DNA from: an uncultured Bacteroidales bacterium
GTDB lineage: Bacteria; Bacteroidota; Bacteroidia; Bacteroidales; Paludibacteraceae
Length of the DNA stretch: 64,000 nucleotides
Reading direction: 5' to 3'
Assembly: GCA_902782665.1 (NCBI GenBank)
Contig: CACZOA010000007.1
Span: forward strand, 1-64,000
The notes beneath the pieces were generated by a model that was given only the letters and a program-made list of their open reading frames with translations, ran no database searches and had not been told where the DNA came from. This document shows, one piece after another, positions 8,351-17,511 of the stretch; within the stretch, counting starts at the first letter, position 1, and every line of letters starts with the position of its first letter. Both the position numbers and the translations under genes were made by a program.

Positions 8351-8422
8351 AAGAGAAAAACAGTCATAAACTAAGACAGAGCCTTTAATTTTTACATAGG
8401 TTTGCTAATAAATTTACATCTT

Positions 8423-8806
8423 ATGAAAAGAGCAATTTATATTTTCCTGTTTCTGTTGATCTTTGTGCAGGAAGTGATTATAGCGGTTTATGTAGACGAC
8501 GCGTTTATTCGTCCATACGGAGGAGATATCATCGTGGAGTGGTTGATATACTGTTTTGTACGCATCTTTTATCCGAAAAAATTTAAGTTGCTGCCGTACT
8601 ACATATTCCTGTTCTCAGTCGTGATAGAGATCACGCAATATTTCAAATTGGTGGAAGTGATAGGTCTAGGCGACAACAATATCGCTTGTGCTGTGTTGGG
8701 GACATCCTTCGCCTGGGCTGACATTATCTGCTATGCCATCGGATGCGTCTGCATTCGTTTGGGGCAGGAGATATGGAGGTTGAGACAGAAGAAGGAATTG
8801 GTGTGA
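8423..8806 (+). CDS. DUF2809-like membrane protein, 127 aa
   Basis: Four hydrophobic helices with the layout of DUF2809 proteins: a short N-terminal helix, a charged YVDDAFIRPYGGDI loop, then VVIEITQYFKL and a final helix ending in positively charged residues. ATG 8423 (MKRAIYIF) is preferred over TTG 8402. It stands alone between a repeat and the HigBA promoter. The family has no established function. Confidence 0.65.
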   Translation: MKRAIYIFLFLLIFVQEVIIAVYVDDAFIRPYGGDIIVEWLIYCFVRIFYPKKFKLLPYYIFLFSVVIEITQYFKLVEVIGLGDNNIACAVLGTSFAWADIICYAIGCVCIRLGQEIWRLRQKKELV

Positions 8807-8832
8807 AAATTTTTTGATCTCTTGTAGAAAAG

Positions 8833-8893
8833 ACAAATCGGTTTTGAATTTCAGTATTTATTTTTGAATTTCAAAACCGATTTGTTATATTTG
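8833..8893 (+). promoter_or_regulatory. higBA promoter with 16-bp inverted-repeat operator
   Basis: TTTG 8863-8866, exactly 19 nt, then TATATTTG 8886-8893. A perfect 16-bp inverted repeat, ACAAATCGGTTTTGAA (8833-8848) and its complement (8870-8885), covers the spacer and abuts the -7 box. The half-site TTTTGAATTTC also occurs twice as a direct repeat. This is the expected site for HigA autorepression. Confidence 0.8.
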
Positions 8894-8913
8894 CATGGAA
8901 TTAAAGAAATGAA

Positions 8914-9207
8914 ATGAGGATAATATCACGTACAAAAATTATAGAGTATTATACAGAACATGCAGATTCTCGGGTTGCTTTGGAAGAGTGGTTTACAAAA
9001 ACAAAGAAAGCCCAATGGACATGTTTCGATGATATAAAAAGAACTTTCAATAGTGTGGATGCTGTCGGTAATCAACATTATGTGTTCAATATCCGTGGTA
9101 ACAACTATAGATTGATTGTTGTTATCAAATTTACTATTGGGACAGTGTTGATCCGTTTTGTCGGCACACATGCGGAGTATGATAAAATAGATGCAACAAC
9201 AATATAA
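8914..9207 (+). CDS. higB: HigB-type toxin, 97 aa
   Basis: A RelE-superfamily mRNA interferase of the HigB type found toxin-first in Bacteroidetes: short basic protein, N-terminal MRIISRTKIIEYY, central FNIRGNNYRLIVVIKF strand region and a GTHAEYDKI C-terminus. Toxins of this family cleave ribosome-associated mRNA. The gene begins about 20 nt after the -7 box at 8886. The antitoxin gene follows after 12 bp. Confidence 0.88.
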   Translation: MRIISRTKIIEYYTEHADSRVALEEWFTKTKKAQWTCFDDIKRTFNSVDAVGNQHYVFNIRGNNYRLIVVIKFTIGTVLIRFVGTHAEYDKIDATTI

Positions 9208-9219
9208 TTAGTGATGATT

Positions 9220-9585
9220 ATGGCAAAAATTACAACAAAAACTGCATACGACGCTACGATGGAGCGTATCGAGGAGTTGTTGCCCTTGGTAAACGACAAC
9301 ACACCTGTCTCAGACAAAAATGCCATAGAACTCGATCTTTTGACAGCTATGGTTGAGGAGTATGAGGAAGAGCATTTCCCAATAGTGCAGCCGTCGTTGG
9401 TGGATGTGATGAAACTGCGTATGCATGAGATGGGGCTTAATCAAGCTAAACTTGCTGAATTGTTGGGTGTTAGTTCTTCCAGAATAAGCGACATCTTCAA
9501 TGGCCGTTGTGAACCCACTTTGCAACTGGCTCGTGAGATATGCCGTAAAATGAATGTGGATGCCAACATTGTTTTAGGTGTATAG
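9220..9585 (+). CDS. higA: HigA-type antitoxin, 121 aa
   Basis: The C-terminal half is an XRE/Cro-type helix-turn-helix (LNQAKLAELLGVSSSRISDI). The N-terminal half is acidic and helical, as in the HigA antitoxins that mask HigB. GTG 9211 and ATG 9214 are alternative starts; ATG 9220 gives the common MAKITTK N-terminus. It probably binds the inverted repeat at 8833-8885 to repress the operon. Confidence 0.87.
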   Translation: MAKITTKTAYDATMERIEELLPLVNDNTPVSDKNAIELDLLTAMVEEYEEEHFPIVQPSLVDVMKLRMHEMGLNQAKLAELLGVSSSRISDIFNGRCEPTLQLAREICRKMNVDANIVLGV

Positions 9586-9670
9586 GGGAAGGGTTTGATA
9601 TTTTTGGAGACTTTACATTTTCTTACATTTTTTATTCTTGTCTCATATTCATTTTTTTCCATAAAATTCT

Positions 9671-9678
9671 TATTTTTG
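9671..9678 (+). promoter_or_regulatory. mnmA: -7 box for mnmA
   Basis: TATTTTTG matches TAnnTTTG. No good TTTG is seen 19 nt upstream. Its presence shows that the in-frame GTG at 9678 is promoter, not start codon, and supports ATG 9699. Confidence 0.5.
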
Positions 9679-9698
9679 TGGGGAATAACAAAGAACAT

Positions 9699-10778
9699 AT
9701 GAATATAGCAACTCTTATATCTGGTGGCGTCGACAGTTCTGTTGTCGTACATCAGTTATGCGAACAAGGTCTTAAACCGGATTTATTCTATATCCAAATT
9801 GGTGGCGGATGCGATGGCTTGTCCGATTGCTCTATGGACGACGATATCATGATCTCGACAATGATCGCTAAGAAATATGGCTTGCAGTTTGATGTCGTGA
9901 ATCTTCACAAGGAGTATTGGGAAAACGTTGTAGGCTATGCCAAAGAGAAGGTTATGCGTGGTCTTACGCCTAATCCTGATGTGATGTGCAACAAACTCAT
10001 CAAGTTTGGCATGTTCGAGGAGAGAGTCGGCTATCAGTATGATTTCACTGCAACCGGACATTATGCGAGAGCGGTGAGAGAAGGTGGTCTGACATGGCTG
10101 TGCACAGCTCCAGATCCAGTGAAGGACCAGACAGATTTCTTGTCGCAGCTATCACAGAAACAGATCGCGAAGTCGATGTTCCCGATCGGAGATATGATGA
10201 AGAGTGAAGTGCGTAGGATTGCTCAGGAATCACGTCTGCCAAGCGCTTACAGAAAGGACAGCCAGGGAATCTGTTTTCTTGGAAAGTTCAAATACAATGA
10301 TTTCTTGAAGAATATAGTCGGAGAGAAAGAGGGAAATATCGTCGACAAGGAGAGTGGCAAGATCATAGGTAAACATAAAGGTTTCTGGTATCACACAATA
10401 GGCCAGCGTAAAGGCTTGGGATTGAGTGGAGGACCTTGGTTTGTGGTCGACAAGGATATTGACGACAATGTGGTGTATGTCTCTCGTTGTGAACAAAAGG
10501 GAGGCATCTACGGTAATAGTTTCATCGTCACTGCTTTCAACCACCTAACGTTGTCGGAGCATCCGTGGAAGGCTGGGGAAGTGTACGATATCAAGTTTAA
10601 GATCCGTCACACTGAGATGTTGAAGTGCGGAAAACTTCGTCTTGCCGATAATGGAATAGATTTGAACGTGGAGAGTTCAGAACCTATTCAGGGAATCGCT
10701 CCTGGCCAGTTTGGCGTGATCTATGATGAAGAAGGTAATAAGTGCTACGGAAGTGGCGAAATCCGATTATTGTTGTAA
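9699..10778 (+). CDS. mnmA: tRNA-specific 2-thiouridylase MnmA, 359 aa
   Basis: Adds sulfur to U34 of Lys, Glu and Gln tRNAs. The PP-loop SGGVDSS is at the N-terminus, followed by the catalytic Cys region TPNPDVMCNKLIKFG, the ATGHYAR motif and the second Cys region DSQGICFLGK. The C-terminal beta domains are complete. The family's usual Cys-poor segment after strand 2 is replaced here by GGGCDGLSDCSMDDD, which adds two Cys residues. The next gene begins 3 bp after the stop, so the two are an operon. Confidence 0.93.
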   Translation: MNIATLISGGVDSSVVVHQLCEQGLKPDLFYIQIGGGCDGLSDCSMDDDIMISTMIAKKYGLQFDVVNLHKEYWENVVGYAKEKVMRGLTPNPDVMCNKLIKFGMFEERVGYQYDFTATGHYARAVREGGLTWLCTAPDPVKDQTDFLSQLSQKQIAKSMFPIGDMMKSEVRRIAQESRLPSAYRKDSQGICFLGKFKYNDFLKNIVGEKEGNIVDKESGKIIGKHKGFWYHTIGQRKGLGLSGGPWFVVDKDIDDNVVYVSRCEQKGGIYGNSFIVTAFNHLTLSEHPWKAGEVYDIKFKIRHTEMLKCGKLRLADNGIDLNVESSEPIQGIAPGQFGVIYDEEGNKCYGSGEIRLLL

Positions 10779-10781
10779 AAG

Positions 10782-12065
10782 ATGAAGAGACTGATTTCTG
10801 CAATATTCGCTTTGTGGTTTACGGCCTCTTCGTTTGCCCAGACAAAAGTATATCCGCTTGAAGGAGAGGGATTATGGGCGTTCTATGCTCGTGTCGGATT
10901 GAATACCAAAGAGTTGCGTGAACAGTTTTTTGCAATCAATAAAGGAAAGTTTGGAAAAGATTCATCATTGTTGACGGGAGTCGCATATAAAATTCCACAT
11001 GCTGGAGATGTCTCTACCGTCGACTCGACAAAAAAGATAAAGAAAGTTACGGTAAAGGAGCATGTTTGTCCGCTTGAAGGAGAAGGCTTGTGGGCATTTT
11101 ATGCTCGTGTCGGACTGAATACTAAGGATTTGCGTGATGTCTTCATGGATGTCAATCAGGGACGATTTGGAAAAGATGCATCTCTGTTGACGGGAGTATA
11201 TTATAAGATTCCTACGATTGACGACATCGAGACTGACGTCGCTCCTGTGGCTAAGGACCAAGTGCCGATGAAGCCGCAGAAGAGTGATGTGATTGAGAAA
11301 CTTTTTGGAAAGGACTACGAGAGAGTTCCAGTTACTAGCAAGGAGTTAGACGGTGCTGTCTTCTATCTTGTCTCTGGTCATGGTGGTCCAGATCCAGGAG
11401 CGATCGGCAATTTTGCTGGGCATGAACTGCATGAGGATGAGTATGCCTACGATGTGATTCTTCGTCTTGGACGACAGTTGATGATGCGTGGAGCGAAGGT
11501 CTATTTCATCATTCAAGATAAGGTAGACGGAATACGAGATGACCAGTTCTTGCAGACATCCCGACGTGAGACATGTATGGGATCGCCGATTCCACTCGAC
11601 CAGGTTAAGCGACTTAAACAGCGTTGTGAGAAGATAAATGCATTGTATAAGAAGGATAGCAAAGGATATCGCCGTGCGGTATTCATCCATCTTGACAGCC
11701 GAAGTGAGAGAAAAAGAATTGACATTTTCCTTTATCATGCAAGGGGTAGCAAACAAGGAAAGATGACAGCTGAAAGTATCCGAACAACGTTGGAGGACAA
11801 ATATGCGCAGCATCAGCCAAACCGTGGATTTGAGGGTACTGTCAGCCGACGTGATCTGTTTGTGTTGACTGAAACAAATCCACCGTCGATATTCTTTGAA
11901 CTTGGCAATATTCAGAATTTGCAGGATCAGCAGCGTTTCATTCGTACAAGCAATCGTGAGGCAATGGCAAAGTGGATTGCGGAAGGCTTCGTAAAGGACT
12001 ACAAGATCCAGAAGCAGATAGAAAAGAATGAAAAGGAAAGAGAATCCAAAAAGAAGAAGAAATAA
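10782..12065 (+). CDS. Exported N-acetylmuramoyl-L-alanine amidase with duplicated N-terminal domain, 427 aa
   Basis: A signal peptide (cleaved after SSFA) leads into two near-identical domains at about 25-73 and 97-145, each with PLEGEGLWAFYARVGLNTK, FGKD and SLLTGV-YKIP, which behave like LysM-type wall-binding units. The catalytic Amidase_3 domain follows (about 190-410), with zinc ligands suggested by SGHGGPDPGA, the Glu of HEDEYAYD and HLDSR, and the catalytic Glu in FFELGN. It cleaves the amide between MurNAc and L-Ala in peptidoglycan. The C-terminus is a Lys/Glu-rich tail. Translationally adjacent to mnmA. Confidence 0.9.
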   Translation: MKRLISAIFALWFTASSFAQTKVYPLEGEGLWAFYARVGLNTKELREQFFAINKGKFGKDSSLLTGVAYKIPHAGDVSTVDSTKKIKKVTVKEHVCPLEGEGLWAFYARVGLNTKDLRDVFMDVNQGRFGKDASLLTGVYYKIPTIDDIETDVAPVAKDQVPMKPQKSDVIEKLFGKDYERVPVTSKELDGAVFYLVSGHGGPDPGAIGNFAGHELHEDEYAYDVILRLGRQLMMRGAKVYFIIQDKVDGIRDDQFLQTSRRETCMGSPIPLDQVKRLKQRCEKINALYKKDSKGYRRAVFIHLDSRSERKRIDIFLYHARGSKQGKMTAESIRTTLEDKYAQHQPNRGFEGTVSRRDLFVLTETNPPSIFFELGNIQNLQDQQRFIRTSNREAMAKWIAEGFVKDYKIQKQIEKNEKERESKKKKK

Positions 12066-12080
12066 TGTTGGATGAGAAAC

Positions 12081-12100
12081 TGTTTTTGAATTCAAAAACA
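12081..12100. repeat. Perfect 20-bp palindrome
   Basis: A self-complementary sequence centred on GAATTC (TGTTTTTGAATTC and its mirror), 15 bp after the amidase stop. There is no T-run, so it is not a convincing terminator. It is about 200 bp from the antitoxin start and resembles the TTTTGAATTTC half-sites of the higBA operator. The rest of 12101-12301 holds nothing recognised. Confidence 0.5.
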
Positions 12101-12301
12101 ATAGCCATTATATAGAGATTATAAGAATGCCCCCCTTGGTGGTTCCATGAAAATGAATTAATACTAATCAAACATGGATCACTATATAACCAAATCTTTA
12201 ATTTAAATTTAAGCTGTCTCTAAAAATCAGTCATAAACTATTTTAATAGCTGTTTTTTTATTACTTTTACGTCTTAACAATAATTCTTATACTTATATAC
12301 T

Positions 12302-12568
12302 ATGTCTACGTATAATCTTACATTAAATGATAATTTGTTAAAAAGAGCAAAAGGTTCATTTCCGACCCAGGAGGCGATTAAAGTCTGGATGGAACAGCAG
12401 ATTGAACGTATGTTAAGACAGATTTCCGTTGATGAGCAGCAGCAAAACAAACCATTGCGAGCAGTGCATGTCAGTGAAAGAATTAAGTCTTTATCCGCTG
12501 TGCCACCATCTTCTTCACATGAAGACTATAAGGATGAATTGACAGATGTGATTTCTGATAAATACTAA
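12302..12568 (+). CDS. Antitoxin-like protein of a PIN toxin pair, 88 aa
   Basis: A short protein with an N-terminal beta strand and helix (STYNLTLNDNLLKRAK) like ribbon-helix-helix antitoxins, a helical middle (VWMEQQIERML) and a disordered C-terminal tail suited to wrapping a toxin. The PIN-domain gene follows after 4 bp. Function is inferred from this arrangement. Confidence 0.75.
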   Translation: MSTYNLTLNDNLLKRAKGSFPTQEAIKVWMEQQIERMLRQISVDEQQQNKPLRAVHVSERIKSLSAVPPSSSHEDYKDELTDVISDKY

Positions 12569-12572
12569 CAAT

Positions 12573-12989
12573 ATGAAAGTTTTTCTAGACGCTAATGTCC
12601 TTATTGATGTGGTTCAAAATCGCATTGATTTTGTTGAAACTTCCAGTAAAGTGTTACAATTAGGCTTAGATGGGGAATGTGAACTATGTGCATCAGACAT
12701 TACATTTACGACGGTTTCTTTTTATGCACGAAAGAATCGCACTCAAGAACAACTTTATGAAGTATTGCAATCATTGCGTGACTTCATTGATGTAGCTCCA
12801 TCTGGCAAAATTGCAATCGATTGGGCATTACAACAGAAGTCAAAAGATTTTGAAGACTCTGTTCAATATTATACTGCGTTACGTTCTGGAGCTGAATATA
12901 TTGTTTCCAGAAATGTACGTGATTACCCATATAATGATATTCCTGTTGTTTCTCCTATTGAATTTTTGAAAAAAATGGGGGTAGAATAA
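12573..12989 (+). CDS. PIN-domain ribonuclease toxin, 138 aa
   Basis: The PIN fold is evident: MKVFLDANVLIDVV with the first catalytic Asp, a Glu/Asp-bearing middle, KDFEDSVQYYTA carrying the next acidic residues, and VSRNVRDYP near the end. VapC-like PIN toxins cut specific tRNAs or rRNA in a Mg-dependent manner. The partner antitoxin lies just upstream. The next gene starts 8 bp after the stop but looks unrelated. Confidence 0.85.
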   Translation: MKVFLDANVLIDVVQNRIDFVETSSKVLQLGLDGECELCASDITFTTVSFYARKNRTQEQLYEVLQSLRDFIDVAPSGKIAIDWALQQKSKDFEDSVQYYTALRSGAEYIVSRNVRDYPYNDIPVVSPIEFLKKMGVE

Positions 12990-13015
12990 TCACATAAATG
13001 AATATATTGATTCCA

Positions 13016-13315
13016 ATGAAATCAATCATATCCATATTTATCGCATTTTTTTGCATCAGCAATGCCTATGCACGTAAAGAGATTCATCTTTATGGCACGG
13101 TCACCGACACGACGGGGGCACCGCTTTCGTTCACGGATATAGTGGTGCAGGATTGCAATCTGAAGATTATGGCAGATGTGAATGGGAAATATGATATCAA
13201 GGTGAAGCGACGCAAAAAAGTCTGGTTTCTGTGGTCGCACTATATCCCGCACAAGATGAGGGCAAGAAAGAGTGGGGAATACAATGTGGTGCTGAAAGAA
13301 CCTGCCAAGCAATAA
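13016..13315 (+). CDS. Secreted carboxypeptidase-regulatory-like domain protein, 99 aa
   Basis: ATG 13016 opens a clean signal peptide (MKSIISIFIAFFCISNAYA). ATG 12998 is an alternative start. The mature part is a single beta-sandwich of the carboxypeptidase-regulatory-like type (LYGTVTDTTGAPLSFTDIVV, DVNGKYDIKV), a module usually found at the N-terminus of TonB-linked receptors but here standing alone. Role unknown. Confidence 0.75.
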   Translation: MKSIISIFIAFFCISNAYARKEIHLYGTVTDTTGAPLSFTDIVVQDCNLKIMADVNGKYDIKVKRRKKVWFLWSHYIPHKMRARKSGEYNVVLKEPAKQ

Positions 13316-13317
13316 AA

Positions 13318-13344
13318 AAAAGACGGGGCGTCTCCCCGTCTTTT
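13318..13344. terminator. Bidirectional terminator
   Basis: An 11-bp stem AAAAGACGGGG / CCCCGTCTTTT with a 5-nt loop, with A- and T-runs on both sides, between two convergent genes. Confidence 0.9.
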
Positions 13345-13366
13345 CTATTATAATATGACCATATTT

Positions 13367-13864
13367 TTATTTTGCAGCTTTTAGCACAACCTCATCTTTC
13401 TCGTTGCAGAATGAAAGTTCACCGTTAGTTAGAGAGAACGAACGAGTGGTGTTTAGAGCGTCAATCAAAGCTCTTTCAATAGCGTCTTTGTCTTGACACA
13501 TCATTCTTGTAGCTCCCATATTTTCGAAAGCCAACGAATTGTCTGTTCTGCCATTCCTGTTGATCGCTCCGAAGATAGAGTTGCAGCCAGCAGTTGCGTT
13601 GATCGTTTTTTCAGCAACGTTAATGATAATGTACGCTGAAGTATCGCCTTCCGCTACAGCCTCACTTTTTGCTGATTTGATCATCCACTTGCCGTTAATT
13701 GCCTCGAATGGCACAGAACGTGTCTCTACTCCGGCAACCTCATCAGAAATTGTTACAGCTGTTGAATCAAAAGCATACATGTCATTATTCTCGCTGTTTT
13801 GAGGTGCATTGCCACATGAAGACATTGCTCCTACAAGCATAAGGAAAAAAAGATTTTTTTTCAT
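13367..13864 (-). CDS. META-domain lipoprotein, 165 aa
   Basis: Lipoprotein signal with lipobox MSSC near residue 16. The body matches META/HslJ-type domains: GKWMI, the ATAGCNSIFGA turn and NMGATRMMCQD. META lipoproteins are envelope proteins associated with stress or antibiotic tolerance but their activity is unknown. It is the last gene of the seven-gene operon that begins at 19003, 9 bp after pfkA. Confidence 0.85.
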   Translation of the reverse strand: MKKNLFFLMLVGAMSSCGNAPQNSENNDMYAFDSTAVTISDEVAGVETRSVPFEAINGKWMIKSAKSEAVAEGDTSAYIIINVAEKTINATAGCNSIFGAINRNGRTDNSLAFENMGATRMMCQDKDAIERALIDALNTTRSFSLTNGELSFCNEKDEVVLKAAK

Positions 13865-13873
13865 TTTGTATAA

Positions 13874-14851
13874 TTAATTTGAAACAACTTTCAGTACAGA
13901 TAATAGAGATGTGTCCATCTTCTTCTCATGTTTGATGGCCTTGTTGAATGGCACGTAGACGACGCGGTCGTTTACCACACCAACCATGATGTTTCTCTGG
14001 TCGTCGATAAGAGCGTCGATAGCTGCGGCTCCCAGACGTGAAGCAAGTATACGGTCGGCTGCTGTTGGCGAACCTCCTCTTTGGATATGTCCAAGGATTG
14101 TTATACGAGCCTCGTATTCAGGATGCTCTTTCTTCAGACGTTCCGCAACACCTATAGCTCCACCTGTGATGTCGCTTTCCGCAACAAGCACGATACTGCT
14201 GTTTTTTGACTTTCTGAATCCTCTTGAAATGAATTCCTCAAGTTGGTCTATTCCAGTTTCGATTTCTGGAATGATGGCAGCTTCCGCTCCAGTCGCGATT
14301 GCACCGTTCAGTGCAAGATAACCTGCGTCGCGGCCCATGACCTCAATGAAAAACAAACGTTCGTGAGAATTGGCAGTATCTTTTATTTTATCCACTGCGT
14401 CCATAATTGTATTAAGCGCAGTGTCATATCCTATTGTGAAATCAGTTCCAGACAAGTCGTTGTCGATAGTGCATGGCACACCGATGATTGGAAAGTCGAA
14501 TTCTTGAGCGAACAGACGTGCTCCGGTGAAAGTTCCGTCTCCACCACATACAACCAATGCGTCAATGCCTTCTGAACGTAGGGTAGTGTAAGCCTTCTGT
14601 CTTCCTTCCTGTGTGTGGAATTCTTGACATCTTGCGCTCTTAAGAATTGTTCCTCCATGTTGGATGATGTTGCTGACGCTTTCTGTGTGAAATTCCTCTA
14701 TCTCTCCCATCATCAGTCCCTTGTAGCCTCTGTAGATACCTTTGACACGGATACCGTTGTAGATAGCAGAACGAGTGATCGCTCTGATTGCAGCGTTCAT
14801 TCCTGGAGCGTCGCCTCCAGAAGTTAAAATGCCTATGCACTTAATTTTCAT
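13874..14851 (-). CDS. pfkA: ATP-dependent 6-phosphofructokinase, 325 aa
   Basis: Phosphorylates fructose 6-phosphate in glycolysis. It has the N-terminal [12 protein letters not shown], the nucleotide motif GGDGTFTGA (the Gly after Asp indicates ATP rather than pyrophosphate use), the catalytic [14 protein letters not shown] and [14 protein letters not shown]. The length is normal for bacterial PfkA. It is 11 bp downstream of ispH in the same operon. Confidence 0.96.
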   Translation of the reverse strand: MKIKCIGILTSGGDAPGMNAAIRAITRSAIYNGIRVKGIYRGYKGLMMGEIEEFHTESVSNIIQHGGTILKSARCQEFHTQEGRQKAYTTLRSEGIDALVVCGGDGTFTGARLFAQEFDFPIIGVPCTIDNDLSGTDFTIGYDTALNTIMDAVDKIKDTANSHERLFFIEVMGRDAGYLALNGAIATGAEAAIIPEIETGIDQLEEFISRGFRKSKNSSIVLVAESDITGGAIGVAERLKKEHPEYEARITILGHIQRGGSPTAADRILASRLGAAAIDALIDDQRNIMVGVVNDRVVYVPFNKAIKHEKKMDTSLLSVLKVVSN

Positions 14852-14862
14852 AGTGTTGGTAT

Positions 14863-15726
14863 TTATTTGTTAGCGTTCAAGATATAGTCTCGGACTGCTT
14901 CCATCTGCCACTTTGGTGTTGACGTCGCACCGCATATCCCGATTTTTTCTTTGTCTTTAATGTCTGACAAATCAATATCTTCTACTCCTGAAATTAGAAG
15001 TGTCGTAGGATTTGTCTTTTTGCATTGTTCATATAGGACCTTGCCGTTAGAGCTTTTCTTCCCACAAACAAAATAAATCAGTTCGTATTTAGAGACAAAA
15101 CTAATGATTTTTGGAATTCTATTAGCCACTTGTCTGCAAATTGTATCAAAATATTCAAATTTGATACAATCATGTTTTTTCTTTTTGATCTCCGCTATTA
15201 TTTCGTTAAAACCGTCGATGCTTTTGGTTGTCTGCGAAAATAGACAGATATCTTTTGAAAAATCGATTTTGTCGATATCGTTGAGGTTTTCCACTACGAT
15301 TGCTGTTCCGTTTGTCTGACCGACAAGTCCGTTCACCTCAGCATGTCCCACTTTTCCGTATATCACGATCTGTGTGTTCTTTTTGTCGTGTCTCTCGTAA
15401 GCAGCCTTGATCTTGCGTTGCAGCGCGAGCACTACTGGGCATGTGGCGTCGATGATGGAGATATTGTTCTTTTTTGCCAAATCGTATGTAGACGGTGGTT
15501 CTCCATGAGCTCGTAGAAGCACACGGGTGTCTTTCAATTCCTGCAATTCGTCGATTCCGATTGTTTCCAGACCTTGTTCTGTCAGTCTTTCCACTTCACG
15601 GGAATTGTGGACGATATCACCCAAGCAGAAAAGTGAGTTGTTTTGTTTTAGTTCATCCTCTGCTTTTTTGATCGCTGACACAACTCCTGGGCAAAAACCG
15701 GAATTTTCGTCGATATCGATTATCAT
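14863..15726 (-). CDS. ispH: 4-hydroxy-3-methylbut-2-enyl diphosphate reductase, 287 aa
   Basis: The last enzyme of the non-mevalonate isoprenoid pathway, containing a 4Fe-4S cluster. The three cluster Cys are in [16 protein letters not shown] and GICGATSTP; the [13 protein letters not shown] and TTKS motifs are also present. It sits 4 bp after cmk and 11 bp before pfkA. Confidence 0.96.
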   Translation of the reverse strand: MIIDIDENSGFCPGVVSAIKKAEDELKQNNSLFCLGDIVHNSREVERLTEQGLETIGIDELQELKDTRVLLRAHGEPPSTYDLAKKNNISIIDATCPVVLALQRKIKAAYERHDKKNTQIVIYGKVGHAEVNGLVGQTNGTAIVVENLNDIDKIDFSKDICLFSQTTKSIDGFNEIIAEIKKKKHDCIKFEYFDTICRQVANRIPKIISFVSKYELIYFVCGKKSSNGKVLYEQCKKTNPTTLLISGVEDIDLSDIKDKEKIGICGATSTPKWQMEAVRDYILNANK

Positions 15727-15730
15727 CGTC

Positions 15731-16417
15731 TTATTTAGTCTTTTCGTTAAAAATCTGCATCAACCACTTGTTTTGCTCCTCGATTGTAAGCAGACCGTTG
15801 TCTAATTCAATTGCGTCGTCAGCCTTTCTCAATGGCGATTCAGCGCGGTTCATGTCGATATAGTCGCGTTCCTGGACGTTTTTCAGAATATCATCGAATG
15901 AAACGGTGTCTCCTTTGGCTGTTAATTCGTCATATCTTCTTTGTGCTCTGACTTCTGCCGACGCTACTACGTACAGCTTCAGTTCTGCGTTAGGGAAGAC
16001 GGTGGTGCCGATGTCACGTCCGTCCATCACGATGCCTCCTCCTTCGCCATAGCTTCTCTGAAGATCCACCATGGCGTGGCGAACGAATGGAACTGCTGCC
16101 ACTGGACTCACGTTTGATGAAACCTCCATGCCACGGATTTCCGATTCGACACACTCTCCGTTAAGATAAGTGTCGCTTTTTCCAGTTTTTTCGTTGACAC
16201 GGAATTCGATCTTGACTTCGTTCATGCGTTTCTCAAGCTTTTCTGTGTCCACAACACCGTCTTTGATAAGGTTGTTGCGCAGGCAGAATAGAGTCACTGC
16301 ACGGTACATTGCTCCAGAATCGATATATTTGTAGCCTACCTCTTTGGCAAGCCATTTAGCCATTGTGCTTTTTCCGCAAGACGAGAATCCGTCGATTGCT
16401 ACTACTATATTTTTCAT
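15731..16417 (-). CDS. cmk: Cytidylate kinase, 228 aa
   Basis: Phosphorylates CMP and dCMP. P-loop [16 protein letters not shown], then [11 protein letters not shown], the [17 protein letters not shown] motif and [13 protein letters not shown]. It is complete, 11 bp after porQ and 4 bp before ispH. The cmk-porQ association is frequent in T9SS-bearing Bacteroidetes. Confidence 0.96.
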   Translation of the reverse strand: MKNIVVAIDGFSSCGKSTMAKWLAKEVGYKYIDSGAMYRAVTLFCLRNNLIKDGVVDTEKLEKRMNEVKIEFRVNEKTGKSDTYLNGECVESEIRGMEVSSNVSPVAAVPFVRHAMVDLQRSYGEGGGIVMDGRDIGTTVFPNAELKLYVVASAEVRAQRRYDELTAKGDTVSFDDILKNVQERDYIDMNRAESPLRKADDAIELDNGLLTIEEQNKWLMQIFNEKTK

Positions 16418-16428
16418 CTTTTATCTTT

Positions 16429-17499
16429 TTAGTATTGTTCGCCAGGCTCTATTGTCTCAACATATTCAGCACTGTTTATTCTGTATCCGACTGTCGCACC
16501 GAATACGTTTGCTGCTTTTCCATATATTGAATATGCTGCACCGACGTATACATTCTTGATATTCAGGTTAAGTCCGAAACTGAATCCAGCTCCTGAACGG
16601 GAATCAGACAATTGGTATTCGCGTCCTCGTCTGCAGTTGTAACCAACTACTAATGAGAATTCCTCTTTTGGCACGAATTCCACTGAGAACACAAAGTGAC
16701 GCATGAACATGTCTCCCCACTTGACATCCTGTTTGGCATCCAAATTCTCTCCATCCAAAGTGCTTTTGTCTACCTCATTGTATTTTGTGTATGACAAATC
16801 CCAACGGTTGAGATCCGTGTATGTGACGGAGAATTTGAAAGGCGCGTGCTCAAGACCTTTTGTGAATCCGAGTTGCATGTTCCATGGTAGTCTGTCTCTT
16901 GAATCAGGAGTGTCAGTGTATGTTGCTAGCTGGACACCTATGTTTCTGACTGCGAAACCTAAAGAGATGTCTTTGTCTTCATTGAAATAGTTAGCACCGA
17001 CGTCGAATCCAAAACCGAAACTTCTCGCTTCTGCTATTGAAGAGAAGATGAGTTTGAATCCAAGACCAACACGGAATCTCTCAGCCAAGAGACGGCTGTA
17101 TAGTCCCTCCGCCATGAAGTCGGTGGCACTGAATTCACCTATCTCATTTCCGTAGATGTCTGTCTCTGTCATTTTTCCGTATGGAGCAAACACTAATGCC
17201 GCACCCCAAGAATTCTTGTCGTCAACGGCTCTTGAATATGCTGCTGTCGCCCAACTTGAGCCTGCCAGATAGTTCTGGTAGCTTAACGATGCTGTGTTGT
17301 GAGTCTCTTCTGTCATCAATGCAGGGTTGCGTAGAGCCATGTCTATCTCTCTGCTATGTGAAGAAACGTTTTCGACTCCTATGCTTCCTGTGTATGCAGA
17401 AGTAGATGCGGAAAGGAATTCCCATCCGTAGATGTCTCTTTCTGCGAATGCTGGAACTGTAAGTCCAGCTGAAAGCATAAGTGCAATAACTTTATTCAT
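16429..17499 (-). CDS. porQ: Type IX secretion system protein PorQ, 356 aa
   Basis: A signal peptide (cleaved after PAFA) and an outer-membrane beta-barrel with aromatic-ended strands to the last residues. The N-terminal pattern (SASTSAYTGSIGVEN, NPALMTEET, SYQNYLAG) is that of PorQ, which with PorU, PorV and PorZ forms the T9SS attachment complex at the cell surface. T9SS sorting domains on proteins at 57590 and 60614 show that the system has clients here. Confidence 0.88.
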   Translation of the reverse strand: MNKVIALMLSAGLTVPAFAERDIYGWEFLSASTSAYTGSIGVENVSSHSREIDMALRNPALMTEETHNTASLSYQNYLAGSSWATAAYSRAVDDKNSWGAALVFAPYGKMTETDIYGNEIGEFSATDFMAEGLYSRLLAERFRVGLGFKLIFSSIAEARSFGFGFDVGANYFNEDKDISLGFAVRNIGVQLATYTDTPDSRDRLPWNMQLGFTKGLEHAPFKFSVTYTDLNRWDLSYTKYNEVDKSTLDGENLDAKQDVKWGDMFMRHFVFSVEFVPKEEFSLVVGYNCRRGREYQLSDSRSGAGFSFGLNLNIKNVYVGAAYSIYGKAANVFGATVGYRINSAEYVETIEPGEQY

Positions 17500-17511
17500 A
17501 CGAATCTGGTA

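Noticed and set aside
9678-9698. GTG 9678 as the mnmA start
   Set aside because: It is the last base block of a TATTTTTG promoter box, and ATG 9699 gives the normal MnmA N-terminus.
12081-12100. Palindrome as terminator of the amidase operon
   Set aside because: No loop of normal size and no T-run follow it on either strand.
13016-13315. Third component of the antitoxin-PIN system
   Set aside because: It has a signal peptide and a carboxypeptidase-regulatory-like domain, unlike any toxin-antitoxin partner.
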